Shown here: piece after piece, positions 62,124-64,000 of the stretch
How positions within the stretch are numbered: position 1 is the first letter of the stretch
Layout: every line of letters starts with the position of its first letter
Source: Xylanibacter oryzae DSM 17970
GTDB lineage: Bacteria; Bacteroidota; Bacteroidia; Bacteroidales; Bacteroidaceae
Assembly: GCF_000585355.1 (NCBI RefSeq)
Contig: NZ_KK073873.1
Span: 1,080,703-1,144,702 of the forward strand
Direction of reading: 5' to 3'
Length of the DNA stretch: 64,000 nt
Position numbers and translations under genes: made by a program
Notes under the pieces: generated by a model
Seen by the model: only the letters and a program-made list of their open reading frames with translations
The model's database searches: none
Told to the model about the DNA's origin: nothing

Positions 62124-63335
62124 ATGCAGGACGAAAAAAGCGAACTTATCAAACGACTGGCAGAAGCTAACCGGAAAATTAAGGAATACGAAGAAAAGGC
62201 TGAGAAAGCTGAAAAAGCGAGCAAGATGAAATCTCTTTTTCTAGCAAACATGAGCCATGAAATTCGTACGCCTTTAAACGCAATAGAAGGTTTTTCACGT
62301 ATAATTACAGAAACAGATTCGGCTGATGAGCGCATAAAATATCTTGGTATTATTGAAAGCAATAGCAATAGACTAACAGTATTAATAAACGAGATTCTTG
62401 ATCTGTCAAAGGTAGAACAAGGAGACATTTCTATAAACAAAGAAAACATCAATCTCACAACAATGTGCAATGAGATAATAAATGTTTTCAAATTACGAAC
62501 GACTGAAGACGTTAAGATAGTTGTCGAAAAAACTGGTGCAGACTTGTTTATGGAGACAGATAAAAATAGATTAATGCAAGTGTTCTCAAACCTAATAGGT
62601 AATGCTCTAAAACACACTAAATATGGTAGTATAACTATTGGTTATCGCCTAATAAAAAACAACTCAAAAATAAAATTCTTTGTACAGGATACTGGTGAAG
62701 GAATAAAACTAGAAGATCAGAAACGGATTTTTGAATTATATGAAAGTAATGATAACGGCTATACAGGAGAGAAAAAAGGATTCGGATTAGGATTGCCGCT
62801 TAGTAAGATGATTGTAGAAAAAATGGGAGGTGAAATGTCTCTTGAATCAAACATAGGTGAAGGGGCAACATTTTCATTTAGTTTCCCATACAGACTGTCT
62901 GAAGATCGCACTGATTCATCTTTACGCACTATAACAAAGACAATAAGAGTAGATGCTGTTGCCGAATCACAAAAGAAATTAATACTAGTTGCCGAAGATT
63001 CTGACAATAATTATGAACTAGTACGAATTGTCTTGGAAAAATTATACAAACTTGTTAGAGCAAAGGATGGCATAGAAGCTGTTACTATAAATGAAGAGCT
63101 AAGACCTGATATTATATTGATGGACATGAAAATGCCTAATATGGATGGTCTTGATGCTACAAGGATAATTAAAGAAGTCTACCCAGATATACCAATAATC
63201 GCATTGAGTGCTTTTGCTTTTTCTACAGACATACAAAAAGCTAAAGAGGCAGGTTGCATAGATTTCCTTGCAAAGCCCTTTAGAATAGAGAGCTTAAGAG
63301 CAATGATTGATAAATATATTATAAAGAATAACTAA
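62124..63335 (+). CDS. Cytoplasmic hybrid histidine kinase with C-terminal receiver
   Basis: A 403-residue signalling protein starting MQDEKSELIKRLAEANRK. A short coiled coil (to about 40) leads into the HisKA domain with the phospho-acceptor His in MSHEIRTPLNAIEGF. The HATPase domain has N-box NLIGNALKHTK, DTGEGI and GFGLGLPLSK. A receiver domain occupies about 285-400, with the phospho-acceptor Asp in ILMDMKMPNMDG and Lys in FLAKPFR. There is no sensor domain and no membrane segment, so it may take phosphate or signals from other proteins. ATG 62100 is an alternative start. Confidence 0.9.
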   Translation: MQDEKSELIKRLAEANRKIKEYEEKAEKAEKASKMKSLFLANMSHEIRTPLNAIEGFSRIITETDSADERIKYLGIIESNSNRLTVLINEILDLSKVEQGDISINKENINLTTMCNEIINVFKLRTTEDVKIVVEKTGADLFMETDKNRLMQVFSNLIGNALKHTKYGSITIGYRLIKNNSKIKFFVQDTGEGIKLEDQKRIFELYESNDNGYTGEKKGFGLGLPLSKMIVEKMGGEMSLESNIGEGATFSFSFPYRLSEDRTDSSLRTITKTIRVDAVAESQKKLILVAEDSDNNYELVRIVLEKLYKLVRAKDGIEAVTINEELRPDIILMDMKMPNMDGLDATRIIKEVYPDIPIIALSAFAFSTDIQKAKEAGCIDFLAKPFRIESLRAMIDKYIIKNN

Positions 63336-64000
63336 TGGCAAAGAAGGCTGTAAAAAAATATTTCTCATTTATAATTTTGGTAATTACCATATTATTAATG
63401 ATTTTCACCTTCGTCGGATTATGGGGAGGAAGTGTTAATCCAGCAGGAAATACTGCCCGAGCTATGCTTTGCTTTGCACTACCATTAATAATCATCTGTA
63501 ATGTATTCTTATTGATTTTTTGGATTATTATGCGCAGATTGCACTGGGCTATTATTCCAGCCATTGCGATTTTAAGTTCTATAAATTATATTGGCACGTT
63601 ATTTCAGGCACGCTCATTACCAAGTGATGTAGAAACCAAACAAGGAATAAAAATTGCCACATATAATGTAGGACGTTTCGGCAAAGAAGCATCCGGATTT
63701 ATTGCCCAGGATATCTTAATGGAAATGATAAATCAAAAAGTAGACATAATATGTTTTCAAGAATATTCAGATTTTGCCGAAGAAACTAAAAACCAAGATA
63801 AATTCAAAAAATATTTTCCATACATGGCTATGGGAAAAAATGATATGGTAATCTTTAGTAAATACAAAATTACCAGCAAAAAAATTATAGCTTTTGATGA
63901 ATCAAACAATAGTGCTTTATGGGCTGATGTCGATATTAATGGTAATATCGTTAGGATATTTAATGTACATATGGAGACTACAGGCTTCAATTCCACTTTG
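63335..64000 (+). CDS. Membrane endonuclease/exonuclease/phosphatase-family protein (partial)
   Basis: A frame open from ATG 63335 to the window end (222 codons, 3' truncated). It overlaps the kinase stop by one base (TAATG). Three membrane helices come first: near 10-30, 42-66 and 70-88. The EEP fold starts at KIATYNVGRFG (near 110) with the metal-binding Glu in IICFQEYSDF and the later IFNVHMETTG. Such proteins are phosphodiesterases or nucleases exposed outside the inner membrane. The active-site His residues lie beyond the window. Function tentative. Confidence 0.8.
   Translation, partial: MAKKAVKKYFSFIILVITILLMIFTFVGLWGGSVNPAGNTARAMLCFALPLIIICNVFLLIFWIIMRRLHWAIIPAIAILSSINYIGTLFQARSLPSDVETKQGIKIATYNVGRFGKEASGFIAQDILMEMINQKVDIICFQEYSDFAEETKNQDKFKKYFPYMAMGKNDMVIFSKYKITSKKIIAFDESNNSALWADVDINGNIVRIFNVHMETTGFNSTL

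Overview
The window is a low-GC bacterial chromosome segment from the phylum Bacteroidota, most likely order Bacteroidales and probably Prevotellaceae. The evidence is the repeated Bacteroidota promoter type (TTG or TTTG, a 19-20 bp spacer, then TAnnTTTG), weak Shine-Dalgarno sites, a divergent RpoZ beside a DUF4293 protein, a CzcA-TolC fusion, PPi-dependent phosphofructokinase with pyruvate phosphate dikinase and NifJ, and many secreted glycan-active enzymes. The genus is inference. No rRNA, complete transposon, prophage or CRISPR array is visible.

Layout. 1-2,000: end of recN, a TPR protein with a degenerate protease fold, and tRNA-Arg(TCT). 2,000-2,560: a gene-poor stretch with a stop-split ORF. 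2,586-5,955 (minus): rarA, a hydroxyacid dehydrogenase, a UPF0126 membrane protein and a small exported protein. 6,098-7,667 (plus): omega-amidase-like nitrilase and an acidic-tailed unknown. 7,709-12,895 (minus): PPi-phosphofructokinase, GH25 muramidase, GH3 glycosidase. 13,103-18,899 (plus): a five-gene run with a PlsC-like acyltransferase, an exported amidase-like protein and YgiQ. 18,911-25,038 (plus): a metal-efflux locus made of a Cys-rich DUF6660-like protein, CzcA fused to a TolC-like domain, and a CzcB-like adaptor. 25,039-25,945: a noncoding island bounded by 88-bp inverted repeats. 25,946-33,101: phytase-like esterase, GH43, two TPR proteins and gyrA. 33,437-43,168: clpC, bamD-rpoZ-DUF4293, uvrB, a DUF4468 protein and a putative porin. 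43,233-47,622 (minus): gdhA and ppdK. 48,002-54,811: RlmD-like methyltransferase, a porin, a 59-residue membrane protein, GH43, an ATP-grasp-like protein and an AAA ATPase. 54,851-64,000: nifJ, HU, a 29-residue basic ribosomal-type protein, RNase E/G, a GT2 glycosyltransferase, a hybrid histidine kinase and a truncated membrane EEP-family protein.

How the genes fit together. Pfp, PpdK, NifJ and GdhA suit anaerobic, PPi-linked sugar fermentation with ammonium assimilation. GH3, two GH43 enzymes and the porins suit plant-glycan use. GH25, the amidase-like protein, BamD and the acyltransferase serve the envelope.

The most unusual stretch is 25,060-25,907. It holds nested inverted repeats, six small palindromes about every 22 bp, a second degenerate tandem repeat, a near-consensus minus-strand promoter facing the repeats, and a transposase C-terminal remnant. 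It may be a decayed mobile element, a noncoding RNA locus or a protein-binding array; the sequence alone does not decide.
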